Shown in pieces: positions 33,013 through 42,878 of a stretch of 64,000 bases of DNA; position 1 is the stretch's first letter; each line of letters opens with the position of its first letter. A model generated the notes under the pieces. It saw nothing but the letters and a program-made list of their open reading frames with translations. It was not told where the DNA came from and did no database searches. A program made the position numbers and the translations under genes. Source of the stretch: Mycolicibacterium senegalense (GTDB lineage: Bacteria; Actinomycetota; Actinomycetes; Mycobacteriales; Mycobacteriaceae); contig NZ_CP081000.1 of the NCBI RefSeq assembly GCF_019645875.1, forward strand, positions 4,216,001-4,280,000, given 5' to 3'.

Positions 33013-36000
33013 CTACGGCTCCCGGACAGCACCTGGGGCAGCGGCCTCCTGGTCTGTCAGCAACGCGACGAGTTCGTCCTCGCCGGGAAGCGCCTCCGGA
33101 CTCACCGTCTGCCCCGAGCGCACGTAATGGAACGCCGCCCGCACCGACTCCGGTGGGCAACCCCTCAGCGACGCCCACGCCAGGCGATACACCGCGAGCT
33201 GAATCGCCGCCTGCGCCATGCCTTCCGGTGTGGCCGGGGGCTCACCGGTCTTCCAGTCCACCACGGTGGTGGTGCCGTCCTCCTGCGCGAACACCGCGTC
33301 GATGCGGCCACGCACCACGATGGTGCGGTCCTGCCCGATCGCCATGTCGAACGGCACCTCCACCTCGATCGGAGTACGCGCTGCCCACGGCGACATGACG
33401 AAGGCGTCCTGCAACTCGGACAACTCAGCTGCGTGGGCCCGCCCACTGTCACTGTCGACTGCACCGGGCAGGTCATCGAGGTCGAACAACCGCTCAGAAT
33501 GGAAGAACCGCTGCACCCATTCGTGAAAAGCAGTGCCCAACAGGGCATGCGGATCCGGCCGCTGCGGCAACCTGCGGCGCAGCCGCTGCAACGCGGCCCG
33601 TCGATCACGGCTGAGCTCGACCAGTGTGCTGACCGACAGCTGACCGGGAAGCTCGACCTGCGCGGCCTGCGGTGCACGATCGCGCTCGGCCAGCAGGGCA
33701 TCGACGTCGGCGGCCCAGCCTTCCCGATCTGCGCCCTCGTGCTGCTCACCGCCGGTCAGCGCCTGCGCGACCAACCGTGCACCCCGGTCGACATCGGAAA
33801 CCCGAGCCGGCGCCGCGGGCCAGATGGATTCGACCGTCTTGTCTCGCAACGGGTTTACCTCACCGGGCGGCGGGTCAGGAGCCCACTGTTCGATCTCGCC
33901 GCAGGGTCGGCCCTGCGCAGCGGCGTCCTCCACGATGGATTTGATCTCACACAGGAAGTCCGACGGGCCACGCGGCTTGCTTTCGGTGGCGCCCCAATGG
34001 TGCCCCGAGATCAGCAAGGTGTCCTCGGAGCGGGTGATCGCGACGTAGAGCAGCCGGCGCTCCTCGTCGATGCGCCGCTGTTCGAGACTGCGCTTGTGAT
34101 CGGAGATCTTGTCGGACAGGATCTTCCGGTCGTTGATGTCTGATGTGTCGAGCACCGGCACACCGAGCTCGGATTCGGTGGCACGGTCGCCGCGCAGCAG
34201 CGGGGGCAGATCCGACGGATCCGTCAGCCAGGTACGCGCCGACGCCGTCGACGGGAACACCCGGCCACTCAGATGCGGCACCGCCACCACCTGCCACTCC
34301 AGCCCCTTGGCGGCGTGCACGGTCAGGATCTGGACCCGGTCCTGCGACACCGTCAGTTCGGCTGGGGCCAAGCCGTTTTCCACCTCGGTGGCCACATCCA
34401 GATAGGCCAGCAAGGCGAGCACCGACGCGCCGGGCCGACCGGCGAAATCGGCCACGAGGTCGCAGAAGGTGTCGAGGTTCTCGGTCCCCGTCCAGCCCGA
34501 GGCGACCGGACGGGCGGCGCGCGCCTCAGCGTCTAGGCCGGTGACCCGCCGCACCTCGGCCACCAACTCGGGTAGCGGATGGCTCAAATGCGCGCGCAAC
34601 ATGGTCAACTCACGCCCGAGTGCCTCGATCCGCTGATAGCCCGCCGGTGAATAGTGCTCGGCGGCGCCCGGATCGCAGAGCGCATCGGCCAGGCACGCAG
34701 AGTCGGCGTCCGGGGCGGCCTGTGCCACGATCTCGGCGGGGCTGGGCTCCCGCACCGTCCGGTCATCCAATTCTCTGGCCCGCCGCCACAACGCGGCGAT
34801 GTCACGGGCACCGAACCGCCACCGCGGCCCGGTCAATACCCGCATCACGGCCGAACCCGCGGCGGGATCGGCGACCAGCCGCAGCATGGCGACCAGATCG
34901 GCCACCTCGGGCACCGCCAACAACCCGGCCACTCCGACCACCTCGACCGGTACACCGCGGACGCTCAGTGCCTCGGCCATCGGCGCGGCATCGGCGTTGC
35001 GGCGGACCAGTACCGCAGCGGTGGGCGTGTCCGCCCCCTGAGCCACCGCGCCGTGGTAGATGCGAGCCAGATGGTCTGCCACCCAGTCACGTTCGGCCTC
35101 GACATCATTGAGCAGTGCACACCGGATGGTGCCGGGCTCGGCGTCCGGTCGCGGCCGTAACTCGTGCACGGTCACCGAACGCCGGCGCGCCTCGGCCGAC
35201 ACCGCGTTGGCCAGATGCAGAGCGCTGGGCGGATTGCGCCAGCTGGTGCGCAACTCCAACGTGGGCGCGGGGGTTCCGTCGGCCATCGGAAAGTCGGTGG
35301 TGAACCGGGGCAGGTTCGTCGCCGACGCGCCCCGCCAGCCGTAGATGGACTGGATCGGGTCCCCCACCGCGGTCAGCGCCAGACCGTCGTCGACACCGCC
35401 GCCGAACAATGAGGACAACGCCACCCGCTGAGCGTGCCCGGTGTCCTGGTACTCGTCGAGCAGCACCACCCGGAAGCGTTGCCGCAGTTGTTCGCCGACC
35501 TGGGGGAACCTCGACGCGAGACGCGCCGCGGCCGACATCTGCATCCCGAAGTCCATCACCTTGTCGGCACGCATCCGCTGGTGCAGCGCATCGATCAACG
35601 GCACCAGCTCGGTACGTTCGGTCTGGGTGGCCAACATCTTCAGCAGCCATTGGCTGGGTCCGCGATCCCGCTGGTACGGCCCGGCCGGCAGGGTGTGCAC
35701 CAGCCGCTCGAGTTCCACGTGGGTATCGCGCAGCTGATCGGTGTCGACCAGATGCTCGGCGAGCGCGCCGGCCAGCCGCAGCACCATGTCGGTGACGGCG
35801 GCCGGCGTCTTCTGGATGGCCAGCTGCCCGGGGTGCGCACACACCACCTCGAACGCCAACTGCCAACGCTCCGTTTCGCTGAGCAGACGAGCGTCCGGTT
35901 CGACCGGCAGCAGCAGCCCGTGCTCGCGCAGCAGCGTGCCGGCGAACGCGTGATAGGTGCTGACCGTCGCGGTCTCGTCAGCACCCCCGGCCGGAGGCGC

Positions 36001-36303
36001 GAGCCCGGCACCGGCCAAGCGGGCCAGCCTGGTCCGCACCCGCCGTAACAACTGGCCCGCGGCCTTGCGGGTGAACGTCAGCCCCAGCACCTGCGATGGC
36101 GTGGCATAGCCGTTGGCCACCAACCAGACCACCCGCGCGGCCATGGTCTCGGTCTTACCGGCGCCCGCACCGGCAATGACCACGACCGGCCCGGGCGGCG
36201 CGGCGATCACCGCGGCCTGCTCATCAGTCGGCGGGAAAAGACCGAGCGCAGTGGACAATTCGGCCGGGCTGTAGCGCACGCCGGCCGCCGCGGTTTCCGT
36301 CAT
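33013..36303 (-). CDS. adnB: AdnB subunit of AdnAB helicase-nuclease
   Basis: The 1096-residue protein has a UvrD-like motor (Walker A AGAGAGKT near residue 45, Walker B VVLLDEYQDTGHAQ, GDPIQSIYGWRGA, TVHAAKGLEWQVV) and a C-terminal RecB-type nuclease domain with GTAFHEWV, RGRIDAVF and the catalytic VVDWKTGEP. With AdnA it forms the mycobacterial end-resecting machine for double-strand breaks. Its ATG overlaps the adnA stop (ATGA at 36303-36300). The first in-frame start at 36333 lies inside adnA and is not favoured. Confidence 0.95.
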   Translation of the reverse strand: MTETAAAGVRYSPAELSTALGLFPPTDEQAAVIAAPPGPVVVIAGAGAGKTETMAARVVWLVANGYATPSQVLGLTFTRKAAGQLLRRVRTRLARLAGAGLAPPAGGADETATVSTYHAFAGTLLREHGLLLPVEPDARLLSETERWQLAFEVVCAHPGQLAIQKTPAAVTDMVLRLAGALAEHLVDTDQLRDTHVELERLVHTLPAGPYQRDRGPSQWLLKMLATQTERTELVPLIDALHQRMRADKVMDFGMQMSAAARLASRFPQVGEQLRQRFRVVLLDEYQDTGHAQRVALSSLFGGGVDDGLALTAVGDPIQSIYGWRGASATNLPRFTTDFPMADGTPAPTLELRTSWRNPPSALHLANAVSAEARRRSVTVHELRPRPDAEPGTIRCALLNDVEAERDWVADHLARIYHGAVAQGADTPTAAVLVRRNADAAPMAEALSVRGVPVEVVGVAGLLAVPEVADLVAMLRLVADPAAGSAVMRVLTGPRWRFGARDIAALWRRARELDDRTVREPSPAEIVAQAAPDADSACLADALCDPGAAEHYSPAGYQRIEALGRELTMLRAHLSHPLPELVAEVRRVTGLDAEARAARPVASGWTGTENLDTFCDLVADFAGRPGASVLALLAYLDVATEVENGLAPAELTVSQDRVQILTVHAAKGLEWQVVAVPHLSGRVFPSTASARTWLTDPSDLPPLLRGDRATESELGVPVLDTSDINDRKILSDKISDHKRSLEQRRIDEERRLLYVAITRSEDTLLISGHHWGATESKPRGPSDFLCEIKSIVEDAAAQGRPCGEIEQWAPDPPPGEVNPLRDKTVESIWPAAPARVSDVDRGARLVAQALTGGEQHEGADREGWAADVDALLAERDRAPQAAQVELPGQLSVSTLVELSRDRRAALQRLRRRLPQRPDPHALLGTAFHEWVQRFFHSERLFDLDDLPGAVDSDSGRAHAAELSELQDAFVMSPWAARTPIEVEVPFDMAIGQDRTIVVRGRIDAVFAQEDGTTTVVDWKTGEPPATPEGMAQAAIQLAVYRLAWASLRGCPPESVRAAFHYVRSGQTVSPEALPGEDELVALLTDQEAAAPGAVREP

Positions 36304-39300
36304 GGCCGCTCCCCCACAGCCTGGGCCGGGCACGACGACCGCACCGGGCAGTTTGCGCAGCCGTCGTTGACCCGGGCCGCGAACTGCGGCCCGGCGGTGG
36401 CTGCCGCCGCGGCGGCGACGGTGCCCAACCAGTCGGTCCGGGTATCGGGTGTCATCGGATCCTGTTCACGTTCGGTGGCGCCGGCCGCCCCCGCCTTGCC
36501 CAGGTATACCAACCGGCCCCCGCCGGGTTCGTCACCGTGCGGCAACAGCCCTGCGGCGACCGCGAGCTGGTAGGTGGCGAGCTGGGCGTGCTTCTGCGCA
36601 TCGTCCTTGGTGACGGGGCTCTTGCCGGTCTTGAGATCGACTACGACGAGCCGGCCGGCCTGGTCCCGCTCGAGCCGGTCCAGCCGACCCCGCACCTGCA
36701 CACCTGGCCCGTCCGGCCCCGGCTCGACGATCACGCCGTCGACATCGATCTCCGTGGCGATCTCGGTCAGCTGAATCCGCGAGTCGGTGCGCCACCGGGT
36801 GAAGGTCTCGAGCATCTCCCGGTGCCGCGACAATTCATTGTCGGAATACCACTTCGCCTCGAAAGGCAGCTCCTCCCAGACTTTTTCCAGATCGTTGATC
36901 AGCTGGCCCTCGGTCTTGCCGGAATCGGAGACCAATGCGTGCAGCAACGATCCGACGGTGGAGCGCACATCGCGTCCGTCGCTGCCACCGTGCCGCTCCA
37001 GCAACCAGCGCAGCGGGCAGTCGGTGAGCATCTGCAGCGTCGACGGCGACAGCGTGACCACATGTTCGGGATCCGACCACAGCGGCTCTTCCGTGGACAG
37101 CGCGGTCATGGTGTGCCATTGCGACGGGTCGGCCCCGGGCACCCCGGCTGCGGCCAAGCGGGCCAACTGCGTTGCCGCGCAGGACCGTGACTCGTCATCG
37201 ACCGCCCCTTCCGGCGCGCACACCACGGCCCGAAGCCGGCCCACCACTGCCGACGGCAGCAGTACCCGCGGCGCGGCCAACGGCGGCAGCGGCACGTGTT
37301 CGGTGGCCACTTCGGCCAGTTCGGCGCAGAAGAGCGAGGGCAGCAGCGATTCGTCGCCGCCGTCGCTGTCGACCGCGGTCACCAGCAGCCGGGCGCGGGA
37401 CCGGCCCATGGCGGCCATCAACAGCCGCCGCTCCTCGGCGAGCAGTGGCGCACGTGTCGACACCGCACGATCATCCGGCGCGGCCACCCCGTCGAGCACA
37501 TCGACAAGGCGCTGCGTGCCCAGGATGCCGCCCCGTGGAACGGTGTTGGGCCACAAGCCTTCCTGTACGCCCGCGATCACCACGAAGTCCCATTCCCGGC
37601 CGAGTGCGGCATGGGCGCTGAGCACCGCGACCGCCTCGGTCTGCCGGCCCGCTTCCGAAGCCGACATAGACGTTCCCAACGTCACCACGTGGTCCACCAG
37701 CCCGCGCAGCGTCGCTCCCGCCGTACGGCTCACGTACTGGTCGGCCACATCGAACAACGCTGTCACCGCGTCCAGATCGCGGTCGGCCTGCGCGCCGATG
37801 GTGCCGCCCCGCTCGCTGGCGGCCAGCCAGCGTGGCTGCAACCGGCAGGCGTTCCAGGCCTGCCACAGGGTGTAGCGCGGGTCGGCACCGTCACGCTGAC
37901 TGCGGCGGGCCGCGGCCAACACGGACCGCAGCCGGCGTAGCGGCTTGGCGTGCTCAGCCGACAAACCAGCCGGCTCGCTGTCGATCGCGGCCACCAGCAG
38001 ATCGGTGAAATCCCTTGGCGGCGCGGAACCGTCGACGCGGCGCAACGCCCGCCGAAGCTGCCGCAGGGTCACCGGGTCGACGCGGCCGATCGGACCGGTG
38101 AGCAGGCTGATCGCACTGTCGCCGTCCAACCGCCCGGAAGCCGTCGCCTCCAACACTGTCAGCAGAGCCGCGACCGCGGGCTGCTGCGCGAGCCCCAGAT
38201 CGGGGCCCGTGGCCTGCACGGGCACTCCGGCGCTGCTGAGCGCTCGCGCCAGCGCAGCTCCCACCCGTGGAATCGAGCGCACGACGACAGCCATCTGCGA
38301 CCACGGCACCCCGTCCACCAAATGGGCGCGCCGCAGGGCATCGGCGATGAACGCGTTCTCGGCATGCGGCGTGGCCGCCATCCGCAAGGTCACTTCGCCC
38401 TGACTGCGCTCAGGATTGCCCTCCAACACCCGGGCCGGACCCACACCGGGCAGGCGGCGGGCGATGCCCGAGATCGCCGCGGCCACGGCAGGGGCACAGC
38501 GGTACGACTGGCTCAAGGTGATCGCCGGGGTGGCGTCGCTGTGGTCGCGCAACAACGCCGGATCGGCGCCGCGGTAGCCGAACACCGACTGGTCCGGATC
38601 GCCCGCGATGACCGTCAGCCCCACCCGGGCGGCCAAGACCCGGACCAGCAGGGCGGCCTGCGGATCGAGGTGCTGTGCATCGTCGACCAACAGCAGGCTG
38701 ATCCGCGCGCGTTCGGCAGCCAGCAGGTCGGCGTCGGTCCCCAGTGCGTCCAACGCCGCACCGACGAGCTCGGCTGCCCCCAGTGCTGGCACGGTGGCCT
38801 GCGGCGCGGCCATACCGACTGCCGACCGCAGCAGCATGATCTGCTCATAGGCCTGCGCAAAACGGCCGGCCGCCAGCCATTCCGGGCGCCCTGCCGAGCG
38901 GCCGAGGCGTTGCAGGGCACGCGGATCCACCCCGCGCTCGGTGCAGCGGGCCAGCAGATCGCGCAGTTCGGTGGCGAAACCCGCGGTGCTCAGCGCCGGC
39001 CACAACTGCTCGGGCCACCCCACGGGTGAATTGACACCGTCCTCCAGATCGCCGGCCAGCAGCTCACGGATGATGCCGTCCTGCTCGGCGGTGGTGATCA
39101 GCCGCGGCGGCGGGTCACCGTTGCGCTGGGCCGCCAACCGCAACACCGCGAAGGCATAGGAGTGCACGGTGCGCACCAGGGGTTCCCGCACCACGCCGTG
39201 TGTTCCCGCCCCGAGCAGCCGCGCTGTGATGGCGGCCCTGGCGTCCGCCCCCATTCGAGCCGAACCGGTCAGCAACAGCACCGACTCGGGATCAGTGCCG

Positions 39301-39452
39301 GCCGCGATGTGATCGACCGCGGTGTTGATCAACAACGTGCTCTTGCCGGTGCCCGGACCGCCCAGCACCCGCACCGTCCCGTCGCGGCCGGGTGCCAGCA
39401 GCTCGGTGCCAGCCAGGGTGGGCTGGAGGTGTTGTGCGGTCATGGGATGCAT
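36300..39452 (-). CDS. adnA: AdnA subunit of AdnAB helicase-nuclease
   Basis: The product, about 1050 residues, has Walker A GGPGTGKSTLL near residue 30, motor motifs GDPDQSVFGYRGAD and LLVDDAQHLDPQ, and a C-terminal nuclease domain (VRGRLDRLERD, VVVDLKTGKSPV). The Fe-S cysteine set of AddB-like nucleases is visible: one in TDCPLRWLL and three at the very end (CANCPVRSSC). The start is either ATG 39452 or ATG 39443; neither has a strong ribosome binding site. A 28-base tandem repeat fills its upstream region. It pairs with AdnB and is translated first. Confidence 0.95.
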   Translation of the reverse strand: MHPMTAQHLQPTLAGTELLAPGRDGTVRVLGGPGTGKSTLLINTAVDHIAAGTDPESVLLLTGSARMGADARAAITARLLGAGTHGVVREPLVRTVHSYAFAVLRLAAQRNGDPPPRLITTAEQDGIIRELLAGDLEDGVNSPVGWPEQLWPALSTAGFATELRDLLARCTERGVDPRALQRLGRSAGRPEWLAAGRFAQAYEQIMLLRSAVGMAAPQATVPALGAAELVGAALDALGTDADLLAAERARISLLLVDDAQHLDPQAALLVRVLAARVGLTVIAGDPDQSVFGYRGADPALLRDHSDATPAITLSQSYRCAPAVAAAISGIARRLPGVGPARVLEGNPERSQGEVTLRMAATPHAENAFIADALRRAHLVDGVPWSQMAVVVRSIPRVGAALARALSSAGVPVQATGPDLGLAQQPAVAALLTVLEATASGRLDGDSAISLLTGPIGRVDPVTLRQLRRALRRVDGSAPPRDFTDLLVAAIDSEPAGLSAEHAKPLRRLRSVLAAARRSQRDGADPRYTLWQAWNACRLQPRWLAASERGGTIGAQADRDLDAVTALFDVADQYVSRTAGATLRGLVDHVVTLGTSMSASEAGRQTEAVAVLSAHAALGREWDFVVIAGVQEGLWPNTVPRGGILGTQRLVDVLDGVAAPDDRAVSTRAPLLAEERRLLMAAMGRSRARLLVTAVDSDGGDESLLPSLFCAELAEVATEHVPLPPLAAPRVLLPSAVVGRLRAVVCAPEGAVDDESRSCAATQLARLAAAGVPGADPSQWHTMTALSTEEPLWSDPEHVVTLSPSTLQMLTDCPLRWLLERHGGSDGRDVRSTVGSLLHALVSDSGKTEGQLINDLEKVWEELPFEAKWYSDNELSRHREMLETFTRWRTDSRIQLTEIATEIDVDGVIVEPGPDGPGVQVRGRLDRLERDQAGRLVVVDLKTGKSPVTKDDAQKHAQLATYQLAVAAGLLPHGDEPGGGRLVYLGKAGAAGATEREQDPMTPDTRTDWLGTVAAAAAATAGPQFAARVNDGCANCPVRSSCPAQAVGERP

Positions 39453-39479
39453 GACACCAGAGGGGACCGACAAATAGCG

Positions 39480-39541
39480 GAGCGAATGGCCCGACAAGTA
39501 GCGGAGCGGATTGGAGCGAATGGCCCGACAAGTAGCGGAGC
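39480..39541. repeat. 28-bp direct repeat between adnA and lipV
   Basis: A 28-base unit (GAGCGAATGGCCCGACAAG then TAGCGGAGC) occurs at 39480-39507 and 39514-39541 with a 6-base gap. A third partial copy (CCGACAAATAGCGGAGC) lies immediately upstream at 39468-39484. It covers the divergent promoter region of adnA and lipV. A 13-base core recurs upstream of sigH. Confidence 0.9.
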
Positions 39542-39564
39542 CTGAGCTCTGGCAACATCGTCGT

Positions 39565-40338
39565 ATGTCTGCCGACAAGTTGCACGTCTACCGCTATGGC
39601 CCCGACCAGGCGCCCCAACTCCTGCTCATCCACGGCTTGACCGGGCATGGTCAGCGCTGGAAGACGCTGGCCGAGCAGCACCTGCCGGGGGTGAGTGTGC
39701 TCGCCCCGGATCTGCTCGGGCACGGCCGCTCGTCGTGGGCCGCCCCGTGGACGCTCGACGCGAACGTCGAGGCGCTGGCATCACTGCTGGACGGCCCGAC
39801 CCTGGTGGTCGGGCATTCGTTCGGCGGCGCGGTGGCGCTCAATCTCGCTGCCGCACATCCGGATCTGGTCAGCGGGCTGGTGTTGCTGGACCCTGCCGTG
39901 GAGCTCGACGGCGAGTGGATGCGAGAGATCGCCGACAGCATGTTGGCCTCACCTGACTATCCCGATCGTGCCGAGGCGCGCGCCGAGAAGGCCGACGGTT
40001 CGTGGGGCGAGGTGGATCCGGCCGAGTTGGACCGTGACCTCGACGAGCACCTGGTCGAGTTGCCCGGCGGCCGTTACGGGTGGCGGATCAGCATTCCGGC
40101 CATGTTGTCGTATTGGAGCGAGCTGGCCCGCCCGGTTGCACTGCCGCGCAAGGGCACTCCCACGGTCCTGGTGCGTGCCACCCGCACCAACCCGCCGTAT
40201 GCGCGTGACGGCCTCATCGATGCGTTGGGAGAGCACCTCGGTGCGAATTTCACGCTGCTGGACTGGGATTGCGACCACATGGTCGGCCAGGCCAAACCCG
40301 CCGAGACCGCGAAGTTGATCCTCGAGCAGCTGGGCTAG
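39565..40338 (+). CDS. lipV: Alpha/beta hydrolase, LipV-like
   Basis: The 257-residue alpha/beta hydrolase has HGLTGHGQRWK (oxyanion-hole region), the nucleophile elbow VVGHSFGGAVAL near residue 92, and the His in DCDHMVGQ near the C-terminus. It resembles serine esterases/lipases; M. tuberculosis LipV in the same position is an esterase. The ATG at 39565 (MSADKLHVYR) is chosen over the frame opening at 39511, which lies inside the repeats. It is followed 2 bases later by the alkyltransferase-like gene. Confidence 0.9.
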   Translation: MSADKLHVYRYGPDQAPQLLLIHGLTGHGQRWKTLAEQHLPGVSVLAPDLLGHGRSSWAAPWTLDANVEALASLLDGPTLVVGHSFGGAVALNLAAAHPDLVSGLVLLDPAVELDGEWMREIADSMLASPDYPDRAEARAEKADGSWGEVDPAELDRDLDEHLVELPGGRYGWRISIPAMLSYWSELARPVALPRKGTPTVLVRATRTNPPYARDGLIDALGEHLGANFTLLDWDCDHMVGQAKPAETAKLILEQLG

Positions 40339-40340
40339 CC

Positions 40341-40637
40341 ATGCCTGCCGTCACCGAGGAACAGGTCGAGACCGTAAGGTCGCTGGTCGCCGCGGTCCCC
40401 GCCGGGCGGGTCTGCACCTATGGCGACATTGCCGATGCCGCAGGGCTTTCCAGCCCGCGGATCGTCGGTTGGATCATGCGGACCGATTCCTCGGACCTGC
40501 CCTGGCATCGGGTGATCACGGCGTCTGGACGGCCGGCCCCGCACCTGGCCGGCCGGCAGTTGGAACGGCTGCGGGCCGAGGGGGTGCTGGCCGTGGACGG
40601 GCGGGTACGCCTGGCCGAGTACCGGCACCGGTTCTGA
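40341..40637 (+). CDS. Alkyltransferase-like (ATL) DNA repair protein
   Basis: The 98-residue protein is the C-terminal MGMT domain alone. The helix-turn-helix and the motif region are present, but the active-site PCHRV reads PWHRVI, with Trp in place of the alkyl-accepting Cys. Proteins with this change bind O6-alkylguanine without repairing it and hand it to nucleotide excision repair. It starts 2 bases after the lipV stop, so the two are co-transcribed. It converges on the next gene. Confidence 0.93.
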   Translation: MPAVTEEQVETVRSLVAAVPAGRVCTYGDIADAAGLSSPRIVGWIMRTDSSDLPWHRVITASGRPAPHLAGRQLERLRAEGVLAVDGRVRLAEYRHRF

Positions 40638-40652
40638 CCGAAGAAAACGGAG

Positions 40653-41507
40653 CTAGAGGATCAGGCGGACCAGAGAGGCGGTGCGCGCCAGGCCCGGGAA
40701 GGCGGCCGCGGTGGACCGTGGATGCAGGGCGTGCACTGCCAGGCGGAACATCAACGCCCGCAACAGCATCTGCGGCCATTCGGGCAGAGACTGCCAACGC
40801 TCGATCAGGCCGTCGTCGGCGTCGCCCCAGGACAACGCGTCGACCACCACCACGCCCGCGGCCCACGGCGCCGGACGCCAGTACGGGGTGATGTCGGTGA
40901 TCCCCGGCGCCGCCGTGCCCGCGAAAAGCACTGTGCCGTAGAGATCGCCGTGTACCAGTTGGCTGGCACTGCGGGTCGGCCTGCGCAGACCGGCCAACTG
41001 ATTGATCAGCTCGACCGAGCGCTGGCCGTCCGATGAGCCCGGCGACACGCGGGCGCCGGGCGGCAACGAGTGCAGCGGCCGGTCCTCCCACGCGGCCCGG
41101 TCAGCGGCGATGAACACGTCGACGTCGGCCCACGGCGCCACCGGAGGCTGGGTGAGGAAGCGCGGCCGTTCCAGATTCGCCGTCGCCTCGTGCAATCGCA
41201 CTGCCGCCGACACCACCTCGTCGTGACGGGGTTCGGGCGTGCCGGCGACGAAAGTATCGGCCCGCCACCCGGCCACCACGTATCGACCGTCCGTCGAACG
41301 GACCGGGCGGGCCAGCCGCACCCCGTCGACGAACAGTGATTCGCGCACCTTCGCCGACCACGCCGCACGGGCGTGCTCGGGCACCATCGACATCACGACT
41401 TCGCCGCAGCGCCAGCCACCCTCCCAGCTTGAGCCGAGCGGTACCGGGCGCACCCCGGACAGGCCGAACGCCGCCAGCACATGTTCCGGCGGCCGTTCCA
41501 CACTCAC
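40653..41507 (-). CDS. Conserved actinobacterial hypothetical protein (Rv3205c type)
   Basis: The 284-residue protein resembles the TIGR02569-type actinobacterial family with loose similarity to aminoglycoside/choline phosphotransferases. A possible Brenner-like stretch is QLVHGDLYGTVLFAG near residue 190, where kinases have HGDLHxxN; the asparagine is missing, so catalysis is doubtful. GVRPVPLGSSWEGGWRCGE opens the N-terminal lobe. It is convergent with the ATL gene and upstream of no obvious partner. Confidence 0.78.
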   Translation of the reverse strand: MSVERPPEHVLAAFGLSGVRPVPLGSSWEGGWRCGEVVMSMVPEHARAAWSAKVRESLFVDGVRLARPVRSTDGRYVVAGWRADTFVAGTPEPRHDEVVSAAVRLHEATANLERPRFLTQPPVAPWADVDVFIAADRAAWEDRPLHSLPPGARVSPGSSDGQRSVELINQLAGLRRPTRSASQLVHGDLYGTVLFAGTAAPGITDITPYWRPAPWAAGVVVVDALSWGDADDGLIERWQSLPEWPQMLLRALMFRLAVHALHPRSTAAAFPGLARTASLVRLIL

Positions 41508-41543
41508 AGCCTCAGCCTAAGCTGTTGACCGGCAAACCAGCCG

Positions 41544-42734
41544 TCAGTACATCACCATGTCGGGCTCGAGTTGCTTGGCCCAGGCCACAATTCCGCCCTG
41601 CAAATGCATCGCGTCGGAAAATCCGGCCTTCTTGACGATGGCGAGCACCTCGGCCGAGCGAATTCCGGTCTTGCAGTACAGCACCGGGGTCCGGTCCACA
41701 GCGAGCTTCGCCAACGCATCGCCCGACTCGAAAGACGGCTTGGGGATGAGCTCGGCGCCCTCGATGTGATTGATATCCCACTCGACGGGTTCGCGGACGT
41801 CGATCAGCGCCAACGGCTTCCCGGAATCGATGAGTTCCTTGAGCTCCAGCGGGGTGATCGTAGAACCGACCGCCGCATCGGCGGCAGCGTCGGAAACCAC
41901 ACCGCAGAACGCCTCGTAGTCGATCAGCTCGGTGATCTTCGGGGTGGCCGGATCCTTGCGGATCCGGATGGTCCGGTACGACATCTCCAGCGCGTCGTAC
42001 ACCATGAGCCGGCCCAGCAGCGGCTCGCCGATGCCGGTGATGAGCTTGATGGCCTCGGTTCCCATCACTGATGCGATGGAGGCGCACAGGATGCCCAGCA
42101 CCCCGCCTTCGGCGCACGAGGGCACCATGCCCGGTGGCGGCGGCTCGGGATACAGGTCGCGGTAATTGAGACCGAGGCCGTCGGGCGCGTCCTCCCAGAA
42201 CACCGACACCTGGCCTTCGAACCGGTAGATCGAGCCCCACACGTAGGGTTTGCCCGCCAGCACCGCCGCGTCGTTGACCAGGTAACGCGTCGCGAAGTTG
42301 TCGGTGCCGTCCAGGATCAGGTCGTACTGGCTGAACAGCTCAACGGCGTTGTCGGGCTCCAGCCGGAACTCGTGCAGGTTCACCGTGACCAAAGGATTGA
42401 TCTCCTGCACCGACTCCTTGGCGCTCTGCGCTTTGGACTTCCCGATGTCGGACTGGCCGTGGATGATCTGGCGCTGCAGATTGGACTCGTCGACCACGTC
42501 GAACTCGACGATGCCGATGGTGCCCACCCCGGCCGCGGCCAGGTAGAGCAGGGTCGGTGAACCCAGTCCGCCGGCCCCGATCACCAGGACCTTGGCGTTC
42601 TTCAGCCGCTTCTGCCCGATCACGCCGACATCCGGAATGATCAGGTGCCGGCTGTAGCGCGTCACTTCTTCGCGGGTCAGCTCGGCGGCCGGCTCAACCA
42701 ACGGCGGTAACGACACGTCCAAATTCGCGGACAC
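41544..42734 (-). CDS. moeZ: Adenylyltransferase/sulfurtransferase MoeZ
   Basis: This 396-residue two-domain enzyme has an N-terminal ThiF/MoeB domain (VIGAGGLGSPTLLYLAAAG, RQIIHGQSDIGK) that adenylates the C-terminus of sulfur-carrier proteins, and a C-terminal rhodanese domain with the persulfide Cys in YCKTGIRS near residue 360. It supplies sulfur for molybdopterin, CysO-dependent cysteine and other carriers. It matches Rv3206c (also called moeB1). The start codon is GTG at 42734 behind GAGGAGAC. Confidence 0.95.
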   Translation of the reverse strand: MSANLDVSLPPLVEPAAELTREEVTRYSRHLIIPDVGVIGQKRLKNAKVLVIGAGGLGSPTLLYLAAAGVGTIGIVEFDVVDESNLQRQIIHGQSDIGKSKAQSAKESVQEINPLVTVNLHEFRLEPDNAVELFSQYDLILDGTDNFATRYLVNDAAVLAGKPYVWGSIYRFEGQVSVFWEDAPDGLGLNYRDLYPEPPPPGMVPSCAEGGVLGILCASIASVMGTEAIKLITGIGEPLLGRLMVYDALEMSYRTIRIRKDPATPKITELIDYEAFCGVVSDAAADAAVGSTITPLELKELIDSGKPLALIDVREPVEWDINHIEGAELIPKPSFESGDALAKLAVDRTPVLYCKTGIRSAEVLAIVKKAGFSDAMHLQGGIVAWAKQLEPDMVMY

Positions 42735-42878
42735 CGTATGTCTCCTCAGTTTTTCTGGTCAGTTCATCGTCCCAGCTGCTCGTACCCACAACGGTAATCG
42801 GGTGCTGATGCTTCCCGCGCCCCGGTCACCCAGACGGCGCTACGGGAGTCGCCGGCTGGGGCACCAGCGGCGGCTCCG

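Noticed and set aside
36303..36333. Upstream start for adnB
   Set aside because: The ten extra codons lie inside adnA; the ATGA overlap at 36300-36303 is the natural coupled start.
39468..39541. Direct repeats considered as a CRISPR array
   Set aside because: Only two full copies with a 6-base gap, no spacer-sized intervals and no cas genes in the window.
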